A DNA stretch of 53,788 nt from Treponema sp. (GTDB lineage: Bacteria > Spirochaetota > Spirochaetia > Treponematales > Treponemataceae): assembly GCA_017961705.1 (NCBI GenBank), contig JAGCWT010000113.1:72681-126468 (forward strand). The letters run 5' to 3'. Shown piece by piece: positions 7,441 through 15,546 of this stretch; within the stretch, counting starts at the first letter, position 1; every line of letters begins with the position of its first letter. Made by a program: the position numbers and the translations under genes. The notes beneath the pieces are model-generated. The model was given only the letters and a program-made list of their open reading frames with translations. It was not told where the DNA came from and ran no database searches.

Positions 7441-8585
7441 TAGATTTTAAACCCCTGTCGTGCCGCTTCCACAAGTTTTTTCTTGAGCAGCAAATTCTCT
7501 GCCTTAAGGTGCGAAATTTCATACTGCTGCTGCTTTATAGCCTCTGCAAGTTCGCCCGTGGTAAGAGCGCCCGTTCCTATAAGGTCTTCAACATAAGACA
7601 TCTTTGCGCTAAAGTCGTCCGTTGCCTCTTCTTCCGCAGCCTGGAAAGAAAAGTCGGAAGCTTGGGTGATGTCGTAGTCGTCGTCAAACTTAAGCGTAGC
7701 AGAATGCATTATCTTTTCCGCAATGCGGTAAACTGCCTGCGAAATTAAAGACTGCGGCTTGTAAATTATAACCGGAAGCCTAGAAGCAAGAGCCTTGTCC
7801 TGCAAAGAGTCGCGGTAAATAACGCCAAGATGCTCAAGGTCAAGGCCAAGGAACTGCTTGCAAGAATGGCGGATTCTTTGCGCACGGTCTGCATCTTTTG
7901 GATCGTCAATCATGTTAAGAACCATGCGGGGGTGGAATTCTGCAAGACGCTGGTTGAAGAGCCTTGTGTTTTCCGGGTCAACCTGAGCAAGGGACTTTAC
8001 AAGGTTTGGCAGGTAAAGCTTTTGCAGCGCGGCTGAATCCTTTTTAAGGCTTTCAAGCTTGTTGTATGCCGGAGTTCCACGCCTAAAGGTATTGTACATC
8101 ATGCGGAAGACTACGTTCTTAAGGAAAAGGTAGCCGTTAAGGGTGGCCGTAACCGTTGGAGCCGTAACGATGATTCCCTGCGGAGACAGAATGAACATGT
8201 CAAGGATTGCAAGGTGGGTTCCTGCTCCCAAGTCCAGGATAAGGTAGTCGTAATCCACCGATTCAAAATTTTTTATGAGCTCATTTTTTTTGCTGGCCCT
8301 AAGGGTTGTAAGTCCTGGAATCTCAGAGTCACCGGCAATAAAATCAACGTTCTCGTAGTCGGTCTTAGTGATTATTTCTGAAAACTGAGACTGGCCGGTC
8401 AAATAAGTTCCAATGCCAATTTTTGGAGACGGCTGGCCTATAACAAGGTGCAGGTTTGAAGCACCCAAATCGAGGTCAACTAAAAGAACTTTTTTTCCTG
8501 CTTGTCCTAAAGCTATGGCAAGGTTTGCGCTAAGAAGGCTTTTTCCAACACCGCCCTTGCCGCTTGCAACGGGTATTATTTGCAT
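7440..8585 (-). CDS. MinD/ParA-family P-loop ATPase
   Basis: A ParA/MinD-type ATPase of 381-384 aa. The deviant Walker A KGGVGKS is near residue 13, VLLVDLDLGASNLHL gives the A' motif, and DYLILDLGAG gives Walker B. The C-terminal 80 residues are an extra acidic linker and a coiled coil (IKQQQYEISHLKAENLLLKKKL) not found in classical MinD, so it resembles FlhG/MinD-like placement proteins or chromosome partition ATPases; no MinC, MinE or ParB lies nearby. Two starts are possible, ATG 8594 or ATG 8585. A TATAAT hexamer (8593-8598) overlaps the first, so I prefer 8585, which sits seven bases downstream and could be translated leaderless. It heads the lgt operon. Confidence 0.85.
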   Translation of the reverse strand: MQIIPVASGKGGVGKSLLSANLAIALGQAGKKVLLVDLDLGASNLHLVIGQPSPKIGIGTYLTGQSQFSEIITKTDYENVDFIAGDSEIPGLTTLRASKKNELIKNFESVDYDYLILDLGAGTHLAILDMFILSPQGIIVTAPTVTATLNGYLFLKNVVFRMMYNTFRRGTPAYNKLESLKKDSAALQKLYLPNLVKSLAQVDPENTRLFNQRLAEFHPRMVLNMIDDPKDADRAQRIRHSCKQFLGLDLEHLGVIYRDSLQDKALASRLPVIIYKPQSLISQAVYRIAEKIMHSATLKFDDDYDITQASDFSFQAAEEEATDDFSAKMSYVEDLIGTGALTTGELAEAIKQQQYEISHLKAENLLLKKKLVEAARQGFKI

Positions 8586-8592
8586 AATTGCC

Positions 8593-8622
8593 ATTATACC
8601 ATAACAAATAGCTAAAAGTCTA
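8593..8622 (-). promoter_or_regulatory. Promoter of the minD-lgt operon, leaderless geometry
   Basis: On the minus strand, TATAAT (8593-8598) has a weak -35 TAGACT (8617-8622) at 18 bases. The ATG at 8585 is seven bases downstream of the -10 and no ribosome-binding site intervenes. Confidence 0.6.
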
Positions 8623-8703
8623 TAATTTTTTTCTGGGCGTATACCTCCTTATTCTTTTGGAGCAAATTGCCTTGTTCGACAAATGTTTTCTGGAAAAGAA
8701 CAT

Positions 8704-8810
8704 CTTGCCATTTTTTACACTGCCCACAGGCAGCGCCATGGAGGGCGCGTCATTTGTTTGCAAAGGAATTGGCGAATTTTCGCAGAAAATTCGTAGTAAA
8801 AAATGGCAAG
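8704..8810. repeat. Nested inverted repeat (about 107 bp)
   Basis: CTTGCCATTTTTTAC (8704-8718) has a perfect 15-base inverted partner at 8796-8810. Inside it is a second perfect pair, CGAATTTTC and GAAAATTCG, around a three-base loop. The outer unit is partly copied again just downstream as a direct repeat (CCATTTTTTAC near 8814). It is non-coding and lies in the 619-base gap between minD and ctp. Confidence 0.7.
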
Positions 8811-8825
8811 GAGGCCATTTTTTAC

Positions 8826-8904
8826 GGGCTTTCCACACTTCGCGGACTAACCGCCGCTCATCCCGCTGTCGCGGGACTAAAGGTGTTCCAATCCCGGCTA
8901 GGCT
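8826..8904 (-). repeat. Dispersed structured repeat, type A core copy (minus)
   Basis: Read on the minus strand: outer stem GGG/CCC, core ATTGGAA, second stem CAC/GTG, hairpins CCCGC-GACA-GCGGG and GCGG-CGGTTAGT-CCGC, then the core TGGAAAG. The conserved cores match the other copies, while the stem bases differ in compensating pairs. Confidence 0.7.
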
Positions 8905-8960
8905 CCTTATGCTAATGCGGATTTTTTGCGCTTGCACGTGCTGCACAATTTGGTTTGTAA

Positions 8961-9075
8961 AGAACAGTCAAAATGAGCTAGTGGGACGTAGGAAAAAAGC
9001 AAGGAGGGACCCTTTAGGGAGGATTCCTTGATTTTTTCCGTCAACTGGGACCCGCTAGCTCATTTTGACTGTTCT
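8961..9075. mobile_element. MITE-like 115-bp palindrome with 21-bp terminal inverted repeats
   Basis: Bases 8961-8981 (starting AGAACAGTCAAAATGAGCTA) and 9055-9075 are perfect inverted copies. The inner flanks remain partly complementary (GGAAAAAA, CAAGGA), giving imperfect arms of about 50 bp. No ORF is inside. No clear target-site duplication was found. It lies upstream of ctp and transcripts through it would fold into a long hairpin. Confidence 0.6.
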
Positions 9076-9219
9076 TCAATCCATTTTGGCAGGTGTTATT
9101 TGTGCAGGAGAACTGGTAGTGGAGCTCAAAACTGATTCCCGTGCCCTCGTGATGTAACAAATCTTTTGTTATACTGTTGAAATTAATATAACTTAGGGAT
9201 AAACTAAAGGGAAATGGCT

Positions 9220-10722
9220 ATGAAAAAAATTTCTATAAAATCCTTACGCAAGACAGTAATTTTAACTGCGGCTTTTTTTGGGCTGACGGTTTTTGCATCG
9301 CAATGTTTTGCCCAGTCATCCCTTAATTCAGATGACAGCGCCCGCAAAGACAGACAGTATATCGAAATCATAAATTCTCTCTACTATTATATACAGCAGA
9401 ATTATGTAGACGAAGTGGACGCACAAAAGCTCTACGAAGGTGCCCTGCGCGGTATGCTCGAAAGCCTTAACGATCCGTATTCAGTGTATATGGACGAATC
9501 CAGCTGGAGAAGCATTACAGACACCACTACAGGAAGCTTTGGCGGAGTGGGTCTTAGCATTACAAAGCCTACGGAAAACAAGCCGGACAAACCTGCCTAC
9601 GTAGAAGTTGCCCAGCCAATAGACAATTCCCCGGGTGCAAAGGCAGGAATTCAGGCTGGAGACCTTATTACGGAAATAGACGGGGTGGACACTTCCACAA
9701 TCACCATGGACGAAGTGCTTTCCAAGCTGCGCGGAACCGTTGGCACAAGCGTAGAAGTTACGATTAAGCGCGGCAAGAACCTTACCTTTAAGCGTACCCT
9801 TGTACGTGCCGTAATAGAAAACCCGACCGTAAAATACGGTGTTATAGGCAAAACTGGCTACATACGCCTTTCCGAATTCTCTTCAACAACGGCAGAGCGT
9901 ATGCAGGAAGCCATTGATTCATTTAAGGATTCAAGGGTAAACGGAATTATCGTGGACCTCCGCAACAACGGCGGTGGACTTTTGACCGCTGCTGTAGACA
10001 TTGCAGACAAATTCATAGACAACGGGGTTATTGTTTCTACAAAGAGCCGCCTTGCCATGGAAAATGCCGTCTACACTGCAAGCCGCCACGAAACCACTGT
10101 TGCCAAGGGAACGCCTGTTATAGTCCTTATAAACGGAGCCAGTGCCAGTGCCAGCGAAATTCTTGCCGGTGCGCTAAAAGATGCCAAGGTTGCCTATCTT
10201 GTTGGAGAAAAATCATACGGAAAGGGAAGCGTCCAGATTCCAACTCCGCTTATCAACAAGGACGGCTTTAAGATTACGGTTGCCCGCTATTATTCTCCAA
10301 GCGATGTTAACATAGACAAAGTTGGCATTCCTCCGGACAGGGAAGTTGCATACCCAGAGTTTACGGAAGAAGAGGCAAAGCTTTATGCTTCACTTCTTGA
10401 TTCAGGTAAAATAGAGCAGTATGTGGAAAAGCATCCTGGAATGACGGAAGACGACATCTATTCCTATGCGGAAATTTTGCGCCGCAGCTACAGCCTGGAA
10501 TCCCGCATTTTGCGCAAGCTTATCCGCAATGAATGTGACAGGGCAAAGCCTTCACGCCTTTACGACCTTGACTACGACCTTCAGCTTAAGGAAGCGCTTA
10601 ACATAATTGAACACGAGAATTTTACCGCCCTTATGTCAAAGGCAAAGACCCTTAAGCAGATAGAAACGGAGCGTAAGGCTAAGGAAGAAAAAGAAGCATC
10701 TTCTGCTCCTGCAAAGAAATAG
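9220..10722 (+). CDS. ctp: Carboxy-terminal processing protease (S41 family) with PDZ domain
   Basis: A secreted serine protease that trims proteins at their C-termini. It has a signal peptide ending near CFA, a PDZ domain (about residues 105-195, GGVGLSI) and the S41 core. The catalytic Ser-Lys dyad is visible: Ser312 in NGASASASEI and Lys337 in SYGKGSVQ, 25 residues apart as in the family (numbering from ATG 9214). A C-terminal helical tail ends in a Lys/Glu-rich stretch. I choose ATG 9220 because AAAGGG lies eight bases before it; the ATG at 9214 would be only two bases from that site. rsmE follows by 15 bases, so they probably share a transcript. Confidence 0.93.
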   Translation: MKKISIKSLRKTVILTAAFFGLTVFASQCFAQSSLNSDDSARKDRQYIEIINSLYYYIQQNYVDEVDAQKLYEGALRGMLESLNDPYSVYMDESSWRSITDTTTGSFGGVGLSITKPTENKPDKPAYVEVAQPIDNSPGAKAGIQAGDLITEIDGVDTSTITMDEVLSKLRGTVGTSVEVTIKRGKNLTFKRTLVRAVIENPTVKYGVIGKTGYIRLSEFSSTTAERMQEAIDSFKDSRVNGIIVDLRNNGGGLLTAAVDIADKFIDNGVIVSTKSRLAMENAVYTASRHETTVAKGTPVIVLINGASASASEILAGALKDAKVAYLVGEKSYGKGSVQIPTPLINKDGFKITVARYYSPSDVNIDKVGIPPDREVAYPEFTEEEAKLYASLLDSGKIEQYVEKHPGMTEDDIYSYAEILRRSYSLESRILRKLIRNECDRAKPSRLYDLDYDLQLKEALNIIEHENFTALMSKAKTLKQIETERKAKEEKEASSAPAKK

Positions 10723-10737
10723 GTCTTTGTAAAGCCC

Positions 10738-11580
10738 ATGCGCCAGTTTGTAGCAGAAACTGAACCAGACAAAAACGGTTGCCTTTATATAGAAGGAAAA
10801 AAATCCCGCTACCTTTCCGCTGTTTTGCGTTGCGTGCCGGGAGACATGCTTTACGTAAGGCTGCCGGGAGGCGGTCTTATGCAGATGACGGTTGCTTCTG
10901 TTGATTCTGCAAAGAAAAGGGTTGTGCTTCAGGTGGCGGGGGCTTCGATTGCTTCTTCCAGCAAGGAATCTGTGGCAAAGGCCCTCCCTGTAGAAAAAAA
11001 GTCCGGTGCAGAACTGTGGCTTTTCCAGTTTGCCGCAAAACCTGCCAAGATGGAGCTTATAGTCCGCCAGGCGGTGGAATGTGGTGTAAGCAGAATCATT
11101 CCGGTGGAAGGGGAATTTTGCCAGAAGGGTTCCCTTGAATCCGTGCAGAAAAAGTCTTCGGGCAGTGACGGACGCTGGGAAAGAATCATTACGGAAGCCC
11201 GTGAGCAAAGCGGTTCTCCTGTGGAAACCCAAATTTCACCAAGCCTATCTGTTGAAAAATCTCTTGATTTGTGGCACAATCACTTAAAAGAAATTAACGC
11301 GCAGCAAAACAATCTTTCATTTGTGCTCTATGAGCGGACGGAAAACACAATGCCTTTGCACAGGGCAATTGCATCTGCAGAAGATGTAAAAGCAGTGGCT
11401 CTTTTTGTAGGGGCGGAGGGAGGCATTTCACCCGCAGAATATAGCTATCTTACGCAGAATGGGGTGCAGGGGATTCATTTTGCTACCAATATATTGCGTT
11501 GCGAGACGGCTGCCCTGTATGGGATTGCGGCAGTTCAAAGTGCTCTTGTGGAGAAGGAATTATGGCAGTTAAAAGAATAA
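10738..11580 (+). CDS. rsmE: 16S rRNA (uracil-1498-N3) methyltransferase
   Basis: RsmE methylates U1498 of 16S rRNA using S-adenosylmethionine. The 280-aa protein has the N-terminal PUA-like RNA-binding domain (about 1-80, SRYLSAVLRCVPGDMLYVR) and the C-terminal SPOUT fold with the family motifs LFVGAEGGISPAEY and ATNILRCETAALYG, which form the knotted SAM site. Length is slightly above the usual 240-250, with an insertion near QKKSSGSDGRW. It starts 15 bases after ctp, and its last 19 bases overlap the next gene. The operon partner suggests housekeeping expression. Confidence 0.93.
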   Translation: MRQFVAETEPDKNGCLYIEGKKSRYLSAVLRCVPGDMLYVRLPGGGLMQMTVASVDSAKKRVVLQVAGASIASSSKESVAKALPVEKKSGAELWLFQFAAKPAKMELIVRQAVECGVSRIIPVEGEFCQKGSLESVQKKSSGSDGRWERIITEAREQSGSPVETQISPSLSVEKSLDLWHNHLKEINAQQNNLSFVLYERTENTMPLHRAIASAEDVKAVALFVGAEGGISPAEYSYLTQNGVQGIHFATNILRCETAALYGIAAVQSALVEKELWQLKE

Positions 11581-12314
11581 ATGTTTTAAATGTTCCGGTA
11601 GACATTTGCTCTGCTTCTGACATGGAAGGGCAGATTATGGAAATGCTTGCAAAGCCAGGCACCAAACAGATTGTTTTCCTTACCATTTGGGACTTGCTCA
11701 AAGCCCGCAGGCGTAATGACTATGCAGAGTGTGTGCGTAATGCAGACCTTGTTCTTCCAATATCAAAGAGCATCTTGCGGGGCGCAAAATTCCTTAAGAA
11801 GGACATACCGTTAAAGCACAATCCATTCAACACTTTGATAAGCATAATGTCTATTCTTGAGACCCACTTAAAGTCCATTTATCTTCTTGGCGGAAGAAAA
11901 AAGACCGTCATGGCTGCAACAAAAAACGTAATGAACACCTTTAAGACCTTGCAGGTTGTTGGCCGCTACGTTGGCTACTATCCAAAAAATGTGGAAGACG
12001 ACATTATCCAGGCAATATACAAGGCCTCCCCATCGCTTGTTCTTGTTAGCGAAGGAATAAAAGAAAAGGACTGCTGGTCCTACAAAAGGCGCAACCGCTT
12101 TTCTTCCAGCATTTTCCTCTATTACCGCGATGCAATAGGAATCTTTGGCGACAGAATCAAGCGTGTTAGCGAAACTTCTTTTAACCGCAATACAGAAATC
12201 TGGCACGAGGTAATTAAGAATCCGCTTAAGGTTTTCTTGATTTTCCCTTGGTTGCATTACAACATTCTTTTGGTTTGGTACAGGCTGTTTAGGAATAAGG
12301 AGCAGTCAGTTTGA
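11562..12314 (+). CDS. WecG/TagA/CpsF-like glycosyltransferase homologue with altered active site
   Basis: A 250-aa protein with the overall WecG/TagA fold pattern: VLNVPVDICSASD at the N-terminus, NADLVLPISKS at the position of the usual ADLVLPDG, and VGRYVGYYP and SLVLVSEGIKEKD where the family has the LGxPxQE motif. The conserved DG and PxQE residues of active enzymes are therefore missing, so either the substrate differs or the protein is not catalytic. The ATG at 11562 is preceded by GAGAAGGA with good spacing and lies within the end of rsmE, so it is translationally coupled. A hydrophobic C-terminus (VFLIFPWLHYNILLVWY) suggests membrane association. WecG-type enzymes normally add a sugar to a lipid-linked intermediate. 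Confidence 0.72.
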   Translation: MAVKRINVLNVPVDICSASDMEGQIMEMLAKPGTKQIVFLTIWDLLKARRRNDYAECVRNADLVLPISKSILRGAKFLKKDIPLKHNPFNTLISIMSILETHLKSIYLLGGRKKTVMAATKNVMNTFKTLQVVGRYVGYYPKNVEDDIIQAIYKASPSLVLVSEGIKEKDCWSYKRRNRFSSSIFLYYRDAIGIFGDRIKRVSETSFNRNTEIWHEVIKNPLKVFLIFPWLHYNILLVWYRLFRNKEQSV

Positions 12315-12326
12315 GTATATTAAAAA

Positions 12327-13406
12327 ATGGAGAAGGGGTATGCAGTTTTTATTTCTGGAGACAGCGTTTCTTGTAGGCACTGTCAGGAAGAAACCGGCAT
12401 CAGCTTACGAAGGGTAAATAAAAATTTTAAAATTCAAAATGTATTCAGCCTAAAAGATAATCCTCTTTGTTGTTTTATTGATTTTGCGGATTTTAATCAA
12501 ATTGAATTGATGAATATTGTTGACCACTTGGAAAGTTTTGCATCAATTCCCGTGATTTTGTATGTTAACGGCAAATTTTGTTCAATCAGGAATATGTCGG
12601 ACGGTTTTTCTTGGTACAAAGGACGTGCCGGCTGGAATACAATTGCTTCTTCTGTGATTGGAAAACCTTCTTTTGCAAGTGTCCAAAAAGCTGCTTCGTG
12701 GCGGATTGATTTTGAGACAAAGCTTGAGCTTGCTGCCTGCGGTAACGAAAACGTGCTTATACTTGGCCCAAGCGGGGCTGGAAAAACTTGGACTGCGGAA
12801 GAGATTCACAAAAAGTCATCCAGGAAAAATTCCAACTTTGTAAATGCAAGCGCTGCGGAATTTAATTCCGGCTTAATAGAAAGCCAGCTTTTTGGCAGCG
12901 TAAAGGGCGCGTATACAGGTGCCTGTGGAACAAAGGGGCTTTTTGAAGAAGCGGACGGCGGTACTCTTTTGATAGACGAGGTTGCAGAACTTCCCTACAC
13001 TTTGCAAAGCAAGCTCCTCCGCGTAATAGAAAGGCGAACCTATTGCAAGGTTGGTTCAACAAAGGAAATACCCTTTGACTGCAAGCTGATTTTTGCCACC
13101 AATGCAGACATAAAGACTTTGGTAGCCAAGAAAAAGTTCAGGCAGGACTTGTATTACCGCATTAGCCAGTTAAAGATAGAACTTCCTTCCCTTAGCAGCC
13201 ACATGGAGGATGTTGGGCATCTTGCCAGGGAATTTGCCCTTTGCTGTGGAGTTTCATGCTCCGAGGCAGCCCAAGAAAAACTTGAGCACAAGGCTTGGCC
13301 TGGAAACGTAAGGCAGCTCAGAAATACTGTTGAACTTGCCAGCACTTCCTGCAAGGTTCATGGGCGTACGGAAATTTTGCCGGAAGACCTTCTCTTTGCC
13401 GATTGA
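12327..13406 (+). CDS. Sigma-54 interaction (AAA+) activator without DNA-binding domain
   Basis: A 359-aa bacterial enhancer-binding-protein homologue. Residues about 1-115 look like a degenerate receiver domain (CCFIDFADFN, then IPVILYVNG). The AAA+ domain follows: Walker A GPSGAGKT (147-154), the sigma-54-contacting loop GAYTGA (194-199, normally GAFTGA), Walker B TLLIDE (213-218), and the arginine-finger region FRQDLYYRIS. The C-terminus ends after the lid helix region (WPGNVRQLRNTVELA) with no Fis-type HTH. It therefore should activate sigma-54 holoenzyme from solution rather than from a specific enhancer. It starts 12 bases after the WecG-like gene with no strong ribosome-binding site. 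Confidence 0.88.
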   Translation: MEKGYAVFISGDSVSCRHCQEETGISLRRVNKNFKIQNVFSLKDNPLCCFIDFADFNQIELMNIVDHLESFASIPVILYVNGKFCSIRNMSDGFSWYKGRAGWNTIASSVIGKPSFASVQKAASWRIDFETKLELAACGNENVLILGPSGAGKTWTAEEIHKKSSRKNSNFVNASAAEFNSGLIESQLFGSVKGAYTGACGTKGLFEEADGGTLLIDEVAELPYTLQSKLLRVIERRTYCKVGSTKEIPFDCKLIFATNADIKTLVAKKKFRQDLYYRISQLKIELPSLSSHMEDVGHLAREFALCCGVSCSEAAQEKLEHKAWPGNVRQLRNTVELASTSCKVHGRTEILPEDLLFAD

Positions 13407-13423
13407 ATTTTTCTTGCCTCTTC

Positions 13424-14152
13424 TTAATCTTTGTCGGAGCCGTTTTTCTGCACAAGGGCGGCTGCTTGTGTAAAGATTTTTTCTATATATTGGGCTTCTC
13501 CTTCTGTGGTTGCGGCCCTGGACAGCATGTTGCGCCAGAACATTTCCATTTGGGGGCGGCCTGTGCGGACAAAAAAGCCTATCTTTTGCAGGTTGTCTGC
13601 AATATTTTTTACGGTGAGGTCAATGCGTTCAAGGCTAAGCGGGGTATAGCCTGTCTGTGAGCTGTTCTTTTGCCTGAACAAGTGGTAGCAGACAAGTTGT
13701 ACGGCATGGCTTAGGTTAAGGGAGGGGAATGTGTCGCAGGAAGGGATTGTTACGCCCATCGTACATTCAAGAAGCTCATCGTCTTCCAAACCGGTTCTTT
13801 CGTTGCCAAAGACTACTGCCACTTTGCCGCTTGTTAGGGAATCCGCCAGAGATGCAAATTCTTCAGGCAAGAGCAGCTTGTTCATTCGCTTTTTTCCACG
13901 CCGCCTTGTTGTTCCCGCTGCACAAACGCAGTCAGCCGTAGCTTCTGTTATGGAAGAATAAAAAGTTGCATTTTCATAAATGTTTGCCGCATGGATTGCA
14001 AGGATGCGCACCCGCTCTTCGTCTATGTCTTCTTTTTTGCCGACAATCCTAAGGCAGGAAATACCGCTGTTGGCCATGGCTCTACAGACGGCACCTATGT
14101 TACGGCTTTCTTCTGGCCGGGACAAAACAATTACAATGTTGTTCAGATTCAT
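13424..14152 (-). CDS. trmJ: TrmJ/TrmH-family (SpoU) RNA methyltransferase
   Basis: A SPOUT-class ribose methyltransferase, 242 aa, most like TrmJ (tRNA Cm32/Um32). Motifs: IVIVLSRPEESRNIGAVCRA at the N-terminus (SpoU motif 1), AVVFGNERTGLEDDEL (motif 2) and IPSCDTFPSLNLSHAVQLV (motif 3 with the knot). The start at 14152 is chosen because the family begins a few residues before IVIVL, and because TATAGT lies six bases upstream of this ATG; longer readings run into the divergent SDR gene. It converges on the sigma-54 activator gene with only 17 bases between them. Confidence 0.88.
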   Translation of the reverse strand: MNLNNIVIVLSRPEESRNIGAVCRAMANSGISCLRIVGKKEDIDEERVRILAIHAANIYENATFYSSITEATADCVCAAGTTRRRGKKRMNKLLLPEEFASLADSLTSGKVAVVFGNERTGLEDDELLECTMGVTIPSCDTFPSLNLSHAVQLVCYHLFRQKNSSQTGYTPLSLERIDLTVKNIADNLQKIGFFVRTGRPQMEMFWRNMLSRAATTEGEAQYIEKIFTQAAALVQKNGSDKD

Positions 14153-14158
14153 GCAATG

Positions 14159-14164
14159 ACTATA
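14159..14164 (-). promoter_or_regulatory. -10 element for trmJ, leaderless geometry
   Basis: TATAGT on the minus strand ends six bases before the trmJ ATG. The -35 region is poor. It lies 21 bases from the divergent TATAAT of the SDR gene. Confidence 0.45.
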
Positions 14165-14185
14165 GCACTTTGCACCCTTTTGTAC

Positions 14186-14191
14186 TATAAT
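14186..14191 (+). promoter_or_regulatory. -10 element for the SDR gene
   Basis: TATAAT, 23 bases upstream of the SDR ATG at 14215; GGAAAG provides a ribosome-binding site in between. No clear -35 was seen. Confidence 0.45.
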
Positions 14192-14214
14192 CAATCTTGA
14201 ATTACGGAAAGTGT

Positions 14215-14868
14215 ATGAAAAATGCGGTTGTAATCGGTGGAACAAGCGGAATAGGCTTTGAGCTGGCAAAAATCCTCTGCAAAAATGAATGCTCTGTTTG
14301 CGTAACTGGCCGCCACGACCCTAAGGCAAAAGACCTGGAATTTATCCCGACAGATTTTATAAGCGGAAGCAGCCCTTTGGATTTGAACGAATTTCCCCTG
14401 CTAAGAGAAAGGCTTTGCAAAGCGGACATTCTTTGCGTAAGCTACGGGCCTTTTGTTCAAAAACCGCTGCATCTTACCACTGCCCAGGACTGGCAGACCC
14501 TTGCCCTTTATGATTATGCCCTTGCCGGAATAGCGGTAAGTTCTGTTCTTCCGGGTATGATGGAAAGGAAATTTGGCAGAATTGTGCTTTTTGGCGGCAC
14601 AAGAACGGAAAGCGTGCGCTCTTACAAGACAAATGCGGCTTATGCGGGCGCAAAAACTGCAATATCTGTATTGGTCAAGTCTGTTTCTGCCGAATATAGA
14701 AAATATGGGGTAACTTGCAACGCTGTCCTGCCTGGTTTTGTGAACGGGGCAAAAGACAAAGGCGATGCAGTTTCTGCACTTTCTGTGGCTCAGTCGGCAT
14801 TTTTTCTTATTCAAAATGAAGATTTGAACGGAGTCCTGCTGAATGTTGACCGCGGATGGCAACCATAG
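14215..14868 (+). CDS. Short-chain dehydrogenase/reductase family protein
   Basis: A 217-aa Rossmann-fold SDR. The nucleotide-binding motif GGTSGIG is at residues 8-14 (a variant of TGxxxGIG), VTGRHDP follows beta-2, and the catalytic YxxxK is in AAYAGAKTA. The usual catalytic Ser about 13 residues before Tyr lies in a FGGTRTES context, so a Thr may substitute. The length is 20-30 residues short of typical SDRs, mostly in loops. Substrate unknown. ATG 14215 is chosen because GGAAAG sits five bases upstream; an in-frame TTG at 14197 has no such support. Confidence 0.8.
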   Translation: MKNAVVIGGTSGIGFELAKILCKNECSVCVTGRHDPKAKDLEFIPTDFISGSSPLDLNEFPLLRERLCKADILCVSYGPFVQKPLHLTTAQDWQTLALYDYALAGIAVSSVLPGMMERKFGRIVLFGGTRTESVRSYKTNAAYAGAKTAISVLVKSVSAEYRKYGVTCNAVLPGFVNGAKDKGDAVSALSVAQSAFFLIQNEDLNGVLLNVDRGWQP

Positions 14869-14897
14869 CGTTTTAAAACAGTCTTGAGAAACTTTTG

Positions 14898-14926
14898 TTG
14901 ACGAACTGTTTTAATTGGTGTAAAAT
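14898..14926 (+). promoter_or_regulatory. Sigma-70-type promoter of the STAS gene
   Basis: TTGACG (14898-14903) and TAAAAT (14921-14926) have a 17-base spacer. It gives a leader of roughly 45 bases ending in the ribosome-binding site TTGGAGGAAT. Confidence 0.8.
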
Positions 14927-14975
14927 ATTTAAAAGGGACTGTTGACGGGGATTCCCGAATAGCAGTTGGAGGAAT

Positions 14976-15527
14976 ATGGCTAACAACAACGAACTTGTTT
15001 CTGGTTTTGATGATGAGAGAGATGACAGCTTAAAAATACAGTTGGAAAAAATTGATGAAATAAACAGTTGTGTTGCAATTACATTAAATGGTTATATCGA
15101 TACCTACAATTCTGTTTACTTTCAGAAGCAGATTGGCAAAGTTGTAACGACCGGCTATACAAACCTTATCTTTAACTGTTCAAGCCTAAATTATGTTTCC
15201 TCAACAGGCATTGGTTCTTTTACAGCCTTCCTTAAGCTTGTAAAACCAAAGGGCGGAGACATTGTTCTTCTGAACATTCAGCCAAAAGTCTACGAAGTTT
15301 TCCAGCTTCTTGGCTTTAGCCAGTTCTTTAACATTAAGGAATCTTTGGACGATGCGATTGACTTCTTTAGGACAGGAACTTCCGTGGAAAATTCCATCTT
15401 CCCTAAGATTTTTAACTGTCCAGTTTGTTCACGCCGCCTTAAGGCAACAAAAGCGGGACGTTTCCGCTGTTCAGACTGCAAGTCAATTCTTGCAATAGAC
15501 CAGCAGGGTCACGTCTTCTTGGGATAG
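14976..15527 (+). CDS. STAS-domain protein with C-terminal zinc ribbon
   Basis: A 183-aa protein. Residues about 20-135 form a STAS domain of the SpoIIAA/RsbV type with the switch motif YVSSTGIGSF (Ser75/Ser76), the site phosphorylated by anti-sigma kinases in the family. Residues 148-168 add a four-Cys zinc ribbon (CPVC...CSDC), which standard anti-sigma antagonists lack. It may act as a partner-switch antagonist with a metal-dependent protein or RNA contact; this is inference. No kinase or phosphatase partner is adjacent. It has its own promoter and terminator, so it is monocistronic. TTGGAGGAAT supports the start. Confidence 0.85.
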   Translation: MANNNELVSGFDDERDDSLKIQLEKIDEINSCVAITLNGYIDTYNSVYFQKQIGKVVTTGYTNLIFNCSSLNYVSSTGIGSFTAFLKLVKPKGGDIVLLNIQPKVYEVFQLLGFSQFFNIKESLDDAIDFFRTGTSVENSIFPKIFNCPVCSRRLKATKAGRFRCSDCKSILAIDQQGHVFLG

Positions 15528-15546
15528 GTTATTTTTTTGCAAACAG

